From the NCBI RefSeq assembly GCF_026341775.1, contig NZ_JAPEOB010000001.1, forward strand, positions 682,001-746,000: DNA of 64,000 nucleotides, read 5' to 3'. The translations under genes were made by a program, and so were the position numbers. Position 1 is the stretch's first letter, and every line of letters starts with the position of its first letter. Below are positions 42,345-51,889 of this stretch, in pieces. The notes below the pieces were generated by a model. The model made no database searches, had not been told where the DNA came from, and worked only from the letters and a program-made list of their open reading frames with translations. This stretch comes from Streptomyces sp. NBC_00654 (GTDB taxonomy: Bacteria > Actinomycetota > Actinomycetes > Streptomycetales > Streptomycetaceae).

Positions 42345-43349
42345 ATGCTCAAGGAGATCGGGCTCGGTCAGGATGCGGAATACGCCTATCGCACTCTGCT
42401 GAAGGAACCGACCGCAGAGGTACAGGTGCTGGCGGAACAGTTCGGCTGGTCCGTCGACCGGGTTTCCACCGCACTCGCCGAGCTTTCCGAGCTTTCGCTC
42501 GTACGGCCGTCCTGGGAGAATCGCGGAAGTTCGCGTCCGGTGGATCCCGAACTCGGACTCAAAATGCTGATCCAGTCCCAGGAAATGGAACTCCTGAAAC
42601 TCCAGCAGACGCTTTCGGAGAGCAAGCTCGCGGTGGCCCGGCTGATCGCGGACTACCGGGACGAGGAGGACCGGTTCGCCCCCAGCACGGTCAAGCTGGC
42701 GAGCGGCCCGGACGCGGTCCAGGCCTGTATCGAGAGGATCAGCCATGAATGCCACGACGAGGTCGAGGTGTTTCTCCCGGGCGGCGCCCAGCCGGCGGTG
42801 AGCCTGCAGGAGTCCCGGCCGCTGGACCTGATGCTGCTGGAGCGCTCGGTGCGGGTCAGGTGCGTCTATCTGGACAGCATCCGCAACGACCGGCCGACCA
42901 GTGAGTACGCCCAGTGGCTCGGTGAGCAGGGCGGGCAGGTCAGGACCGTTCCCCAGCTGCCGCTGCGGATGATCATCTGGGACCGGCGGGTGGCGCTCGT
43001 CCCGGTGGACCCGCTCGACCAGGACCGGGGCGCGTTCCTGCTGTCGAGCCCGGGGCCGGTCGCCGCGCTCCAGGCGCTGTTCGAGCAGGTCTGGCAGATG
43101 GGGTCACGCTTCGGCGAGGAGCGCGAGCGCGACCGCTGCCGGAACTCCGACGGCGCTCCGGCCGATCAGGAGGCCGCCGTCCTGGGGCTGCTCGCCGCCG
43201 GGCTCACCGACGAGGTCATCGCCCGGAAGCTCGGGGTGTCCGTCCGCACCAGCCGCCGGATCACCGCCGAGCTGATGAGCAGGCTGGGCGCCCGGAGCCG
43301 GTTCCAGCTGGGCGCGCTGGCGGCGCAGCGCGGCTGGCTGACGGTGTGA
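42345..43349 (+). CDS. TrmB-like / LuxR-type transcriptional regulator
   Basis: Regulator of 334 aa. The N-terminal ~60 aa form a TrmB-type winged helix (AYRTLLKEPTAEVQVLAEQF...). A short helical linker leads to a central effector-like domain (~95-255). The C-terminus has a LuxR-family helix-turn-helix (~270-330, LLAAGLTDEVIARKLGVSV). Two DNA-binding modules on one chain is a known Streptomyces layout. There is no receiver domain, so it is not a phosphorelay response regulator. The ATG at 42345 has GGAGGGGGA six bases upstream. It is divergent from the DLPW peptide gene and may control it. Confidence 0.87.
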   Translation: MLKEIGLGQDAEYAYRTLLKEPTAEVQVLAEQFGWSVDRVSTALAELSELSLVRPSWENRGSSRPVDPELGLKMLIQSQEMELLKLQQTLSESKLAVARLIADYRDEEDRFAPSTVKLASGPDAVQACIERISHECHDEVEVFLPGGAQPAVSLQESRPLDLMLLERSVRVRCVYLDSIRNDRPTSEYAQWLGEQGGQVRTVPQLPLRMIIWDRRVALVPVDPLDQDRGAFLLSSPGPVAALQALFEQVWQMGSRFGEERERDRCRNSDGAPADQEAAVLGLLAAGLTDEVIARKLGVSVRTSRRITAELMSRLGARSRFQLGALAAQRGWLTV

Positions 43350-43398
43350 GGGTCCGGGGACGCGAGTGGGCCCCGGGCAACCGCCCGTGACCGCCGCG

Positions 43399-43446
43399 GC
43401 CCGGTTCCGGTCCCGAGGCGGATGCGCGGCGGGGCCGGAACCGGGC
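43399..43446. terminator. Bidirectional terminator between regulator and metallopeptidase
   Basis: Arms 43399-43414 and 43431-43446, core CCCGGTTCCGG / CCGGAACCGGG with one wobble pair and a 16-nt loop, between two convergent genes. Confidence 0.8.
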
Positions 43447-43503
43447 AGGAGGCATGCTCACCGTTCGGGCGGATGAGCGGGCCGGCCGGTCAGTGGAACC
43501 TGG

Positions 43504-46500
43504 TCAGTCCACCTCCAGGGTGACGTCGTCCACGACGAAGGAGGTCTGGAGCGACTGGTCCTCCACACCCGTGAACTTCAGGACGACCGTCTGTCCCGCG
43601 AACTCCCCGAGGTCGTGGGTCTTGTGCGCGTACCCGGCGGCGCTGTCGGTGTTCGACAGGGCGGCCAGCGTCCTGCCGCCCGCCGTCACGGCGAGGGTGT
43701 CGTAGGCGGTGGCCTCCGTCTCGGCGGTGTCGATGTGCACGTAGTACGAGAGCCGGGCCGAGGTGCAGCCGGCCGGGATGGTCACACTCTGGGCGGCGCT
43801 GTCGGTGCGCGGGGAGCCCCAGCCGTTCAGCCAGGCCGAGAACGAGCCGCTGTGCGGCGTCTGGCCCGGCTGGTCGGTGATCACGCCGGAGGTGGTGGTC
43901 CACGGCGAACCGCCGTTCTCGAAGCCACCGTTGACGACCACCTGCGCCGGGGTGCAGCCGCTGCCGCCGCCGACGGTCAGGGTGTACGCGGTGCTGTGGC
44001 TGACGTTTCCGGCGGCGGTGACCGTCAGGGTGTATGTGCCCGGCGTCACCGAGGCGCCGACCTGGACGGAGAGGGTGGCCGTATCGCCGGTGCGCACCGA
44101 GGCCGGACTCACCGCGGCGCTCACGCCGGCGGGCGCGCCGCCGACCGAGAGGTTCACGGTCTGGGCGGCGCCGCCGACCGTCGTGGTGTTCACCGTCGCG
44201 GTGGCGGTGCCGCCCGGCTCGGCCTTCCCGGCGGCCGGGCTGACGGTGACCGAGAAGTCCTGCGCCGGGGTGTCGCCGCCGACGGCCTGCTTCCAGATCG
44301 TGTAGGCCACGCCGTCGGCGCTGCGGTCCAGCACCGTGGCGTTGATGTTGTTCGTCGTGTCACAGGCGCTGTGGTAGCAGGAGTCGTACGCGACGTTCGC
44401 CGAGCCGCCCCACTTGGCCGCCTGCGCCGAGGTCTTGCGGGCGTTGGCCCCTGCCGCGTACCCGGAGGTCGCGATGCCGGCCTGCTGGAAGGAGTAGTCG
44501 TCGCTGCGGCCCTGGCCCTCGGTGTTCTCCTCGGGCGCCAGACCGAGCGAGGTCCAGTACGCCTTCATCGGGGCGGCGGCGGCCGAGTTGACGTTGTTGA
44601 TGAAGTAGCCGCCGTTGGTCGAGCCGACCATGTCGAAGTTGTAGTACGCCTTGATGGCCGTGCGCTCGGAGCTGGAGAGCCGGTTGACGTAGAACTCCGA
44701 GCCGTTGAGCCCCTGCTCCTCGTCGGTCCACCAGGCGAAGCGGACGTGCTTCGTCATGGTGGGGTTCTTCTGGGCCAGCACGAGCGCGTTCTCCAGCAGG
44801 GTCGCCGAGCCGGAGCCGTTGTCGTTGATGCCGGGTCCGGCCGAGACGCCGTCCAGGTGGGAACCGAACATGACCGTCTGGTCCGCGGGGCCGCCCGGCC
44901 AGTCGGCGATCAGGTTGTTCGACGGGTAGGTGCAGCTGGTGCAGGTCTGCTCGGTGACCGTGTAGCCGGCCGCCTGGAGCCTGGACTTCACATAGGCCAG
45001 CGACTGGGTGTACCCGGCGCTTCCGGCCCGGCGGTTGCCGCCGTTCGCCGAGGCGATGGAGCCCAGCTGGCCGAGGTGCGCCCGGACGGCGGCCACGTCG
45101 ATGTTCGGCGGGTCGGTGCCCGGCTGGGTGCCGCCGACGTTGAGCGTGTAGTCGACGGTGTGCGACAGGCTCGCGCCCTGGCCCTTCACGACGACGGTCG
45201 TGGAACCGGGCGCGGCGTTGGCCGAGGCGGTCAGGGTCAGTGTCGAGGACTGGCCGGACTGCACGGTGGCGGGGGAGAACGCGGCGGTGACCCCGGACGG
45301 CAGCCCGGTGGCGCTCAGTGTGATCTGCTGCGCCTGCCCGGTGGTGGTGCCGGTGGTCACCGAGGTGCTGACCGAGGCGCCCTGCTGGACGCTGCCGGAG
45401 GCCGGGGCGAGGGCCATCGAGAAGTCGTTGTTCTGGCCCGAGGGCGTACAGGCCGGGTCGGCGGTCTGGGCGGGCACGCTGATCGCGTCCCAGGCGGCCT
45501 TGGTCTTCGTGTGCAGACCGCAGGTGGCATCGAGCGCCTTGGCCGAACTCAGCGTCGCCGTCCGGTACTTCTTGTACGACATGCCGCTGGTCTTGAGCAG
45601 CATGCCCCCGTAGAAGATCTTGCCGGCCGTGGTGATGCCCACACCGGTCAGCGTGGAGCCGTTGCAGGTACTGCTGTTGGGCTTGCCGCCACCGGGGCTG
45701 GTGCCCTCGGCGAGCAGATAGAACCAGTGGTTGAGCGGTCCCGCCGCCGCGTGCGTCTCGGTGCCGGGGATGGCGGAGCTGTAGCAGGCGGGGTCGTTGT
45801 TGACGGCCGGCGGGTTGTACATGTTGCGTATCGGCCCGCGGCCCTGGAGGTCGACCATCTCGCCGACGGTGTAGTCCGGGACGTCGTACGGAGCGGGCTG
45901 GCCGGCGTACGACTCGGTGAGCGCGCCGAAGATGTCGCCGGTGGCCTCGCCGAGACCGGACTCCTGGCCGCTGGTGCCGCCGGGGGTGTTGGTGTCGATG
46001 GCGTGCCCGTACTCGTGGGCCACCACGTCCATGCCGGCTATCCACTGGTTCGTGCTGTTGCGGCCGATGGTGACCTGGCTGCCGTCCCAGTAGGCGTTCA
46101 GCTCGTTCAGGCCGACCTTGCCGGGGAAGGAGCGGCCGTTGCCGCTGACGCCGTTGCGCCCCAGCCAGTCCTTGAGCATGTCCCACTGCTTCTGCGCGGC
46201 GAACATCAGGTCCACGCAGCCGGTTTCCTTGGAGGTGGGGTTACCGGTGCCCCAGGAGTCGGAGGACTTCGAGAAGACCTGGCCGGTGCTGTAGTCGGCG
46301 CAGCTCAGCCCGGGACGGTTCGGATCCCGCAGCGAGTAGGAGCCGCCCGACGCGGTGGTGTCGATGGCGAGCGGAGCGGGACCGTTCCACTTGCTGTTCC
46401 CGGTGCCGGCCACCACCTCGTCATGGGTGTCGAGAACCTTGCCGGTGCGCGCGTCCACGTAGACGTGCAGCTTGCTGGGGGCGCTCCCGGTACGGCCGGC

Positions 46501-47010
46501 CAGCACGGTCTCCCAGGCCAGAGCCTGCCGCCCGTCGGTGATCTTCACCACCAGCCGGCTGTCCACGACCTTGTCGACCCGGGCCAGCCTGGTACGGGCG
46601 ACCGCCTCGGCGCGTCCTGCGCTGATCCCCGGATCGGTGGCCACGTCCACCTGCCGGTCGTCGGCGGACCGCACCGCGCGGACGTCGCCCTCGCCGTCGG
46701 CCAGCACCACCGCGTCACCGCCCACGACCGGCAGGCCGCGGTAGCTGCGCTCGTAGGCGACCGAGTAGAGGCCCTTCAGCCAGGGGGTGACCCGGCGCCG
46801 TTCGTACTGCTCCTGCGGCGCGTTGACCAGCGAGTCGAGGCCGCTGCCGACGGCCCTGTCGGCGGCCTCGACGGCCCGCGCGGCCGGATCGGCGGCGGCG
46901 GCGGTTCTGGCCTGGGGTGCGGCCGCGGCGGCCGTCTGCGTCACGACGCCGGCGAGGCCGGCCGTCAGTGACAGCGTGGCCGCGACGGCCGTGAGTCTGA
47001 TGGATCGCAC
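43504..47010 (-). CDS. Secreted fusion metallopeptidase (M4 thermolysin + M28 aminopeptidase)
   Basis: Exported protein of 1168 aa. After a Sec signal peptide (cut near AAAAA, ~aa 31) come an FTP/PepSY-like propeptide and an M4 thermolysin catalytic domain: HEYGH at 332-336 with the third ligand in [12 protein letters not shown]. An Ig-like/NEW domain (~520-630) follows, then a complete M28 zinc aminopeptidase domain with SHLDG (His718), DDEEQG-type TDEEQG (Glu764/765) and the later ligand His in CYHSACD. A second Ig-like domain and a C-terminal jelly-roll/CBM-like domain (starting [10 protein letters not shown]) end the protein. GTG start at 47010. It would combine endo- and aminopeptidase activity in one extracellular chain. 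Confidence 0.9.
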   Translation of the reverse strand: MRSIRLTAVAATLSLTAGLAGVVTQTAAAAAPQARTAAAADPAARAVEAADRAVGSGLDSLVNAPQEQYERRRVTPWLKGLYSVAYERSYRGLPVVGGDAVVLADGEGDVRAVRSADDRQVDVATDPGISAGRAEAVARTRLARVDKVVDSRLVVKITDGRQALAWETVLAGRTGSAPSKLHVYVDARTGKVLDTHDEVVAGTGNSKWNGPAPLAIDTTASGGSYSLRDPNRPGLSCADYSTGQVFSKSSDSWGTGNPTSKETGCVDLMFAAQKQWDMLKDWLGRNGVSGNGRSFPGKVGLNELNAYWDGSQVTIGRNSTNQWIAGMDVVAHEYGHAIDTNTPGGTSGQESGLGEATGDIFGALTESYAGQPAPYDVPDYTVGEMVDLQGRGPIRNMYNPPAVNNDPACYSSAIPGTETHAAAGPLNHWFYLLAEGTSPGGGKPNSSTCNGSTLTGVGITTAGKIFYGGMLLKTSGMSYKKYRTATLSSAKALDATCGLHTKTKAAWDAISVPAQTADPACTPSGQNNDFSMALAPASGSVQQGASVSTSVTTGTTTGQAQQITLSATGLPSGVTAAFSPATVQSGQSSTLTLTASANAAPGSTTVVVKGQGASLSHTVDYTLNVGGTQPGTDPPNIDVAAVRAHLGQLGSIASANGGNRRAGSAGYTQSLAYVKSRLQAAGYTVTEQTCTSCTYPSNNLIADWPGGPADQTVMFGSHLDGVSAGPGINDNGSGSATLLENALVLAQKNPTMTKHVRFAWWTDEEQGLNGSEFYVNRLSSSERTAIKAYYNFDMVGSTNGGYFINNVNSAAAAPMKAYWTSLGLAPEENTEGQGRSDDYSFQQAGIATSGYAAGANARKTSAQAAKWGGSANVAYDSCYHSACDTTNNINATVLDRSADGVAYTIWKQAVGGDTPAQDFSVTVSPAAGKAEPGGTATATVNTTTVGGAAQTVNLSVGGAPAGVSAAVSPASVRTGDTATLSVQVGASVTPGTYTLTVTAAGNVSHSTAYTLTVGGGSGCTPAQVVVNGGFENGGSPWTTTSGVITDQPGQTPHSGSFSAWLNGWGSPRTDSAAQSVTIPAGCTSARLSYYVHIDTAETEATAYDTLAVTAGGRTLAALSNTDSAAGYAHKTHDLGEFAGQTVVLKFTGVEDQSLQTSFVVDDVTLEVD

Positions 47011-47148
47011 GGGTTCACTCCAAGGGGGAGGAGGACGAGCGGGTCAGCAGTGCGCTGCCGAGTATGAGCGTGAACATGGCAAAGGGGCCCATCTCTGTCG
47101 GCCATAAGGCGCGAGTATGGGGCGGGCCGGGCACGGCGGCACCCGGCG

Positions 47149-47220
47149 GCGCGTGGGCATGACGGCGCGTGGGCGTGGCGGCGCGTGGGCACGGGGCGCG
47201 TGGGCACGGGGCGCGTGGGC
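47149..47220. repeat. Five-copy GC-rich repeat upstream of the metallopeptidase gene
   Basis: GCGCGTGGGC at 47149, 47165, 47181, 47196 and 47211, spaced 16, 16, 15 and 15 bp. It lies in the 358-bp gap between the response regulator and the metallopeptidase. No gene is seen in that gap. Confidence 0.85.
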
Positions 47221-47248
47221 ACGGCGGCGCGGCGCGCACGGCGGCTCG

Positions 47249-47278
47249 CCGCGCCCGGCTGCGCTCAGCCGGGCGCGG
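47249..47278 (-). terminator. Hairpin downstream of the two-component operon
   Basis: Perfect 13-bp stem (CCGCGCCCGGCTG / CAGCCGGGCGCGG) with a CGCT loop, about 90 bp beyond the response regulator stop in its direction of transcription. Confidence 0.65.
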
Positions 47279-47368
47279 GCAGGTAACTCCCTTATGCGGA
47301 AAGGGTGATGAGGGCGGTGGGGTCACCGCCCGTGGGCGCCGGTCGCAGGGGGGCGGGCCCCCGCGGGC

Positions 47369-48013
47369 TCAGCCGCGCAGGTAGGCCAGGACCGCGAGTA
47401 CCCGGCGGTTCGTGGAGTCGGAGAGGCTGAGGTCGAGCTTGGTGAGGATCGAGCCGAAGTGCTTGCTGACGGTGCCTTCGCTGACCGTCAGGGCCGCCGC
47501 GATGGAGGCGTTGGACTTGCCCTCGGCCATCAGCGCCAGCACCTCCTGCTCACGGGCCGTCAGCCGTGACATGGGGTCGCGGCGGTGCCGGATCAGCTGC
47601 CTGACGACCTCCGGGTCGACCACCGTGGCGCCCTCGGCCACCCGGTGCAGGGCGTCGATGAACTCCTCGACGTTGCCGATGCGTTCCTTCAGCAGATAGC
47701 CGACGCCCGTCCCGTCCGACGAGTCGAGCAGATCCTCGGCGTAGGTGCGCTGCACATACTGGCTGAGCACCAGGACGGGCAGTCCCGGCCGCTGCCTGCG
47801 CAGCTCGACCGCGGCCCGCAGGCCCTCGTCGGAGAATCCGGGCGGCATCCGTACGTCCGTCACCACGATGTCCGGGCTGTGTTCGAGGACCGCCGCGGTC
47901 AGCTCCTCGGCGGTGCCCGCTCCGGCGACCACCTGGTGGCCGAACCGCTCCAGCAGGCCGACCAGGCCCTCGCGCAGGAGCACACTGTCCTCGGCCAATA
48001 CGATGCGCAACAT
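47369..48013 (-). CDS. NarL/LuxR-family response regulator
   Basis: Response regulator of 214 aa. Receiver domain with acidic pocket AEDS and phospho-acceptor Asp53 in VVTDVRMPP, conserved Ser/Lys at the usual places (VLSQY, LLKERI), then a LuxR helix-turn-helix (LTAREQEVLALMAEGKSNASIAAAL). The ATG at 48013 shares its A with the kinase stop codon (TGATG), so translation is coupled; a TTG one codon upstream is less likely. The kinase partner is encoded directly upstream. The target regulon is unknown. Confidence 0.92.
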   Translation of the reverse strand: MLRIVLAEDSVLLREGLVGLLERFGHQVVAGAGTAEELTAAVLEHSPDIVVTDVRMPPGFSDEGLRAAVELRRQRPGLPVLVLSQYVQRTYAEDLLDSSDGTGVGYLLKERIGNVEEFIDALHRVAEGATVVDPEVVRQLIRHRRDPMSRLTAREQEVLALMAEGKSNASIAAALTVSEGTVSKHFGSILTKLDLSLSDSTNRRVLAVLAYLRG

Positions 48014-49299
48014 CAAGTCCTCGATCGGGCGGGTGAGCAGGGGACTTGAAGGCGGAACACGGTAGGACCCCCGGGCGGACTGGACACTAGCAGGTGTCCG
48101 CCGAGCACCGAGATGCGATCGGCGACACCCTGGAGGCCCGTGCCGTCGACCGTGTCGGCACCGCCGATCCCGTTGTCCTCGACCTCCACGGTGAGCCGGC
48201 CCTTCTCCGCCCGTCCGGTCACCTTCGCCCGGGTCGCGCGGCTGTGTTTCGCCACGTTCGCCAGTGCTTCGCAGATCGCGAAGTAGACGGCGGTCTCGAT
48301 GGCTTCGAGCATCCGGCCGGGCAGATCGAAGCTCACGTCCACCGGGACCGCGGAACGGTCGGCGATGTCCTCCACCGCGGCCTCCAGGCCCCGGTCGGTG
48401 AGGACCTGCGGATGGATTCCCCGGATCAGCTCCCGGATCTCCACCAGCGCGACCCCCGCCTCCTCGTGCGCCTTGGTGAGCAGGCTGCCGAGCGGTTCGG
48501 CGGGGTTCTCCAGCCTGGCCAGGCCCAGCGTCATGGACAGCGCGACGAGCCGCTGCTGCGCCCCGTCGTGCAGATCCCGTTCGATACGGCGGCGTTCGGC
48601 CTCGAAGGCGTCCACCAGACGCATCCGGGAGCGGCCCAGCTCCTGGATGCGGGAGTCGAGCCCCGACTCCGGGATGGAGAGCAGCTGCCTGGTCAGTACG
48701 GCGCGGCCGGCGGCCAGCACCCCCAGCGGATAGGCGAGCAGTGGGAGGAGCAGCACACCGGCGAGCAGGGCGGCGAAGGCCTCCGGGTAGGAGTCGGCGA
48801 TCCAGAGCTTGAGTACGCGGGCCTCCTCGTCGCCCCCCGCGGCCATCATCACGGGAGTGGCGATCAGACCGCCGCAGACGGTGAGGACCGTGCCGACGGC
48901 GAGCCCCTCAAGGGGCCACAGCAGACAGGCGAACAGCAGCGCGTAGCCCAGCTCCCGCCAGGTGGCCCGCTCCTGGAGCCGCGTACGCAGCCAGGAGGAC
49001 AGCCCGGTGCTCCGCGGTTCGCGGTGCGGGCCGGGGATCGGATCGCGGTCCAGGAGCCGGAGCCTGCGGCGCTCCAGGGCGGCCAGCGGGATGCCGGTGA
49101 GGACGAGCGTGAGGAGCAGGGGCACGCCGATCAGGACCACCGTGAGCACGCTGCCCGCGATGGCCAGCAGAAGCAGCGTGGCCAGCGTGGCGATACCGAG
49201 CGGCACGCTGGTCAGCAGATAGAGCGCCGAGCGCCACGGCCAACTGCTGAGGACATAGCGGCGCTGCTGGAGTGCCTGCCAGAGGCTGGGGGAGTGCAT
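48013..49299 (-). CDS. Sensor histidine kinase (HPK7 / NarL-partner type)
   Basis: Kinase of 428 aa. The N-terminal ~220 aa carry two pairs of transmembrane helices without a large outer domain, a sensor-domain layout common in actinobacteria. The dimerisation/phosphoacceptor motif is RRRIERDLHDGAQQRL (His244), followed by a HATPase with N-box EALANVAKHS and G-box DNGIGG. ATG at 49299 with GGGGGA upstream. The membrane-embedded sensor suggests envelope stress or lipid-phase signals, by inference from architecture. Confidence 0.9.
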   Translation of the reverse strand: MHSPSLWQALQQRRYVLSSWPWRSALYLLTSVPLGIATLATLLLLAIAGSVLTVVLIGVPLLLTLVLTGIPLAALERRRLRLLDRDPIPGPHREPRSTGLSSWLRTRLQERATWRELGYALLFACLLWPLEGLAVGTVLTVCGGLIATPVMMAAGGDEEARVLKLWIADSYPEAFAALLAGVLLLPLLAYPLGVLAAGRAVLTRQLLSIPESGLDSRIQELGRSRMRLVDAFEAERRRIERDLHDGAQQRLVALSMTLGLARLENPAEPLGSLLTKAHEEAGVALVEIRELIRGIHPQVLTDRGLEAAVEDIADRSAVPVDVSFDLPGRMLEAIETAVYFAICEALANVAKHSRATRAKVTGRAEKGRLTVEVEDNGIGGADTVDGTGLQGVADRISVLGGHLLVSSPPGGPTVFRLQVPCSPARSRT

Positions 49300-49493
49300 G
49301 GGGGGCACGCTATGAGACCCCGTGCCCGCGGACCACCCAGCTGGCTCCACCCTCGGGGTGGGCACTGTCTCCCCCGGAAGAGTCCTCCCAGTTGCAATGT
49401 GCCGGACCCGGCTGGCCGGGTCTCCTTGAGGCAGTGGGCAGCCGACTGCTCCCGCCCCGCGCTTCGGGGCCGCGCCACATCGAGGGGACCCCC

Positions 49494-50201
49494 ATGGACT
49501 GGCTCCAGACCCAGTTGTCCGCTGTGCCTGTCTGGCTGACGCTGGTCATCGTGTTCCTGCTGCCCACGATGGAGCCGGTGCTGCCGGTGTTGGGCATGCT
49601 GCTTCCTTCCCAGACCGCTCTGGTGGTGAGCGGGGTGCTCGCGCACCACGGCACGCTTCCGCTGGCGGGCGCGCTCACGGTCGCGGTGCTCGGTGCGGTG
49701 GCGGGCAATGTGCTCGGTCATCTCGTCGGACGGGTGTGGGGGGCCAGGATCGCCGCCGGGCTGCCCGACCGGGTCACGCAGTCGCGCAAGTACCGGGCCG
49801 CGTTGAGCGCGGTCAGTACCTACAGCGGGCGCGCGGTGCTGCTCGGGCGGTTCAACGTGGCGCTGCGCACGATGGTCCCGGTGATGAGCGGCACCGTACG
49901 GGTGCCCTGGCGGCGGTATCTGCTCTGGTCGGTCATGGGCAGCCTGCTGTGGGCCCCGGCGTGTGTGGTGCTGGGGCTGCTGGCGGGCAGTTCGTGGCAG
50001 GAGTGGGGCGGCTCCGGTGTGCTGGCGGGTGCCTCGGTGCTGCTGCTCGTCACCACCTCGCTCCCCGCGCTCGTATCGCTGCGGCGCGGTGCGGCGCGGG
50101 GGGCCGGTACGGAGGGGGCCGGTACGGACGGCTCCGGGGCGCCGGTTCAGAGGCGTCCGCTGATGAACGCCAGCAGTTCCGCCTCCGCCGGCACCAAGTA
50201 G
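49494..50201 (+). CDS. DedA-family membrane protein
   Basis: Membrane protein of 235 aa with about five hydrophobic segments. The DedA/VTT signature is visible: PVLPVLGMLLPSQTALVVSG re-entrant region, G-x-x-G-Y/H-x-x-GR (GNVLGHLVGRVWG), and RFNVALRTMVPVMSG, close to the family F/G-R-F-x-x-x-x-R-x-x-x-P-x-x-AG motif. DedA proteins flip undecaprenyl phosphate or phospholipids. ATG at 49494 with GAGGGGA. The last 55 bp overlap tail to tail with the thioesterase gene on the other strand. It is divergent from the two-component genes. Confidence 0.87.
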   Translation: MDWLQTQLSAVPVWLTLVIVFLLPTMEPVLPVLGMLLPSQTALVVSGVLAHHGTLPLAGALTVAVLGAVAGNVLGHLVGRVWGARIAAGLPDRVTQSRKYRAALSAVSTYSGRAVLLGRFNVALRTMVPVMSGTVRVPWRRYLLWSVMGSLLWAPACVVLGLLAGSSWQEWGGSGVLAGASVLLLVTTSLPALVSLRRGAARGAGTEGAGTDGSGAPVQRRPLMNASSSASAGTK

Positions 50202-50911
50202 AAGTGGTCGCCGGGGAAGACCCGGCTCTCGAAACCGGCCGTGGTGAGCGCCGACCAGGAGGCCAGTTCGGCCACGTCGCAGCCCGGGTCGCGGTCGCCG
50301 CCCACCGCGGTGACCGGTGACCGCAGCGGGGTCGTGTCCGTGGGCCGGTAGGACTCGATCAGCCGGTAGTCGCCGCGCAGGGACGGCATCAGCAGCGGCC
50401 GGAGGTCGGGGTCGTCGTACACGGCCGAGGCCATGTGGCCCAGGCGCCGGGCCGAGGCGATGAGCCGGTCGTCGTCCAGGGTGTGCAGGGTGCCGCCGCC
50501 GCGCTCGGTGTGGGGCGCGCCGCGCCCCGACACGATGACGCGGGCGGGGGCGATGCCGTGCCGGTCCTCCAGGCGGCGCGCCACCTCGTAGGCGACGGCG
50601 GAGCCGAGGCTGTGCCCGAACAGGAAGAGCGGCAGCCGCGGTTCACGGGTGACCACCGGCTCCAGCGCGTCGGTGATCCGGTCGGCCAGCTCGGTCATGT
50701 CCTCGATGCAGGGCTCGTTGAGCCGTTCCTGGCGGGCCGGGTACTGGGTGGCGAGCAGTTCCACATCGCCGGGGATGCGCCCCGGCCAGTGGTGGAACAG
50801 AGTCGCCGTGCCGCCGGCGTGCGGGAAGCAGACCAGCCGGGCCCTGACCCTCCCCGCTCGTCGATGTGTCCGGAACCAAGGGTTCCCTTTTTCGGCGTCG
50901 ATGACCGTCAC
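50147..50911 (-). CDS. Type II thioesterase of the peptide cluster
   Basis: Editing thioesterase of 254 aa (alpha/beta-hydrolase). It clears misprimed carrier domains of NRPS/PKS. Signatures: LVCFPHAGG, nucleophile GHSLGS, acid in GGDRDPGCD, and His in FPGDHFYL. The GTG at 50911 with GGAGAGG is chosen; an in-frame GTG at 50956 would add 15 residues without a better ribosome binding site. It sits at the border of the NRPS region, separated from the NRPS operon by the ABC exporter genes. It overlaps the DedA gene 3' end. Confidence 0.9.
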   Translation of the reverse strand: MTVIDAEKGNPWFRTHRRAGRVRARLVCFPHAGGTATLFHHWPGRIPGDVELLATQYPARQERLNEPCIEDMTELADRITDALEPVVTREPRLPLFLFGHSLGSAVAYEVARRLEDRHGIAPARVIVSGRGAPHTERGGGTLHTLDDDRLIASARRLGHMASAVYDDPDLRPLLMPSLRGDYRLIESYRPTDTTPLRSPVTAVGGDRDPGCDVAELASWSALTTAGFESRVFPGDHFYLVPAEAELLAFISGRL

Positions 50912-51154
50912 GCGAATTTCCACCTCTCCGGGCCCGTCCGGCCCGCCCTCGTGCACGTCATGATCCGGCCTTCAGGTGGCCGACGGACATCCTCGCGCGT
51001 GCAGGGTCCTGTCCGGGCAGGTTCCTGCCTTCCGGTTCCCTGCCTTTTCGGCACGGGTGCAGCCATCGTGCACAGGAGGGTGGAGCTATCTCCACCACCA
51101 AGATTCCGCTCCGCTCCGATGTCTCGGAAGCGCGGGCCCTATTGAGTGGACACC

Positions 51155-51889
51155 ATGAATCAAGCAGCCGTCCGGCTCAGTTCGGTCACCCGGTCCTACG
51201 GCAAGGACGCCAGCGCGGTCACCGCGCTGGACCGGGTCAGCCTGGACATTCCCCAGGGCACCTTCACCGCCATCATGGGCCCGTCGGGCTCCGGCAAGTC
51301 GACTCTGCTCCAGTGCACCGCGGGGCTGGACCGGCCCACCAGCGGCCAGGTGTTCCTGGGCGACACGGACCTGACCCGGCTCAGCGAGACGAAGCTGACG
51401 CTGCTGCGGCGCAAGCGCATCGGGTTCGTCTTCCAGGCCTTCAACCTGCTCCCCTCGCTGACCGCCGAACAGAACGTGGCGCTCCCGCTGCGGCTCGCCG
51501 GGCGCCGCCCCAAGCGGGCCCAGGTGCTGGACGTGCTGGAGCAGGTGGGCCTGCGCGAGCGCGCCGGGCACCGGCCCAGCGAGATGTCCGGCGGCCAGCA
51601 GCAGCGGGTGGCCCTGGCCCGCGCCCTGGTGACCCGTCCCGAGGTGCTGTTCGGGGACGAGCCGACCGGCGCCCTGGACTCCACCACCAGCCGGGAGGTG
51701 CTGTCCATGCTCCGCTCGATGGTGGACCGCGGCCAGACCGTGATCATGGTGACGCACGACCCGGTCGCCGCCTCCTACGCGGACCGGGTGCTGTTCCTGG
51801 CCGACGGCCGGGTGCAGGACGAGCTGTACGCGCCGTCCGCCGAGCAGGTCGCCGCGCGCATGACGAAGCTGGCGGCGGTCCCGTGCTGA
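51155..51889 (+). CDS. ABC transporter ATP-binding protein (MacB/LolD type)
   Basis: ATPase of 244 aa. Walker A GPSGSGKST, signature MSGGQQQR, Walker B VLFGDEPTGALDS, switch His in VTHD. It belongs to the MacB/FtsE-like class that pairs with FtsX-type permeases. ATG at 51155; a GTG nine bases upstream is also in frame. The 3' end overlaps the permease start. It is divergent from the thioesterase gene; the ~240 bp between them hold both promoters. Export of the cluster peptide or resistance to it is likely from context. Confidence 0.9.
   Translation: MNQAAVRLSSVTRSYGKDASAVTALDRVSLDIPQGTFTAIMGPSGSGKSTLLQCTAGLDRPTSGQVFLGDTDLTRLSETKLTLLRRKRIGFVFQAFNLLPSLTAEQNVALPLRLAGRRPKRAQVLDVLEQVGLRERAGHRPSEMSGGQQQRVALARALVTRPEVLFGDEPTGALDSTTSREVLSMLRSMVDRGQTVIMVTHDPVAASYADRVLFLADGRVQDELYAPSAEQVAARMTKLAAVPC

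Noticed and set aside
43615..46971. 1118-aa plus-strand frame opposite the metallopeptidase
   Set aside because: Antisense shadow; Gly/Ala/Val/Arg-rich with no motif.
47149..47235. CRISPR-like array of GCGCGTGGGC units
   Set aside because: Repeats are 10 bp with 5-6-bp spacers, far too short for CRISPR, and there are no cas genes.
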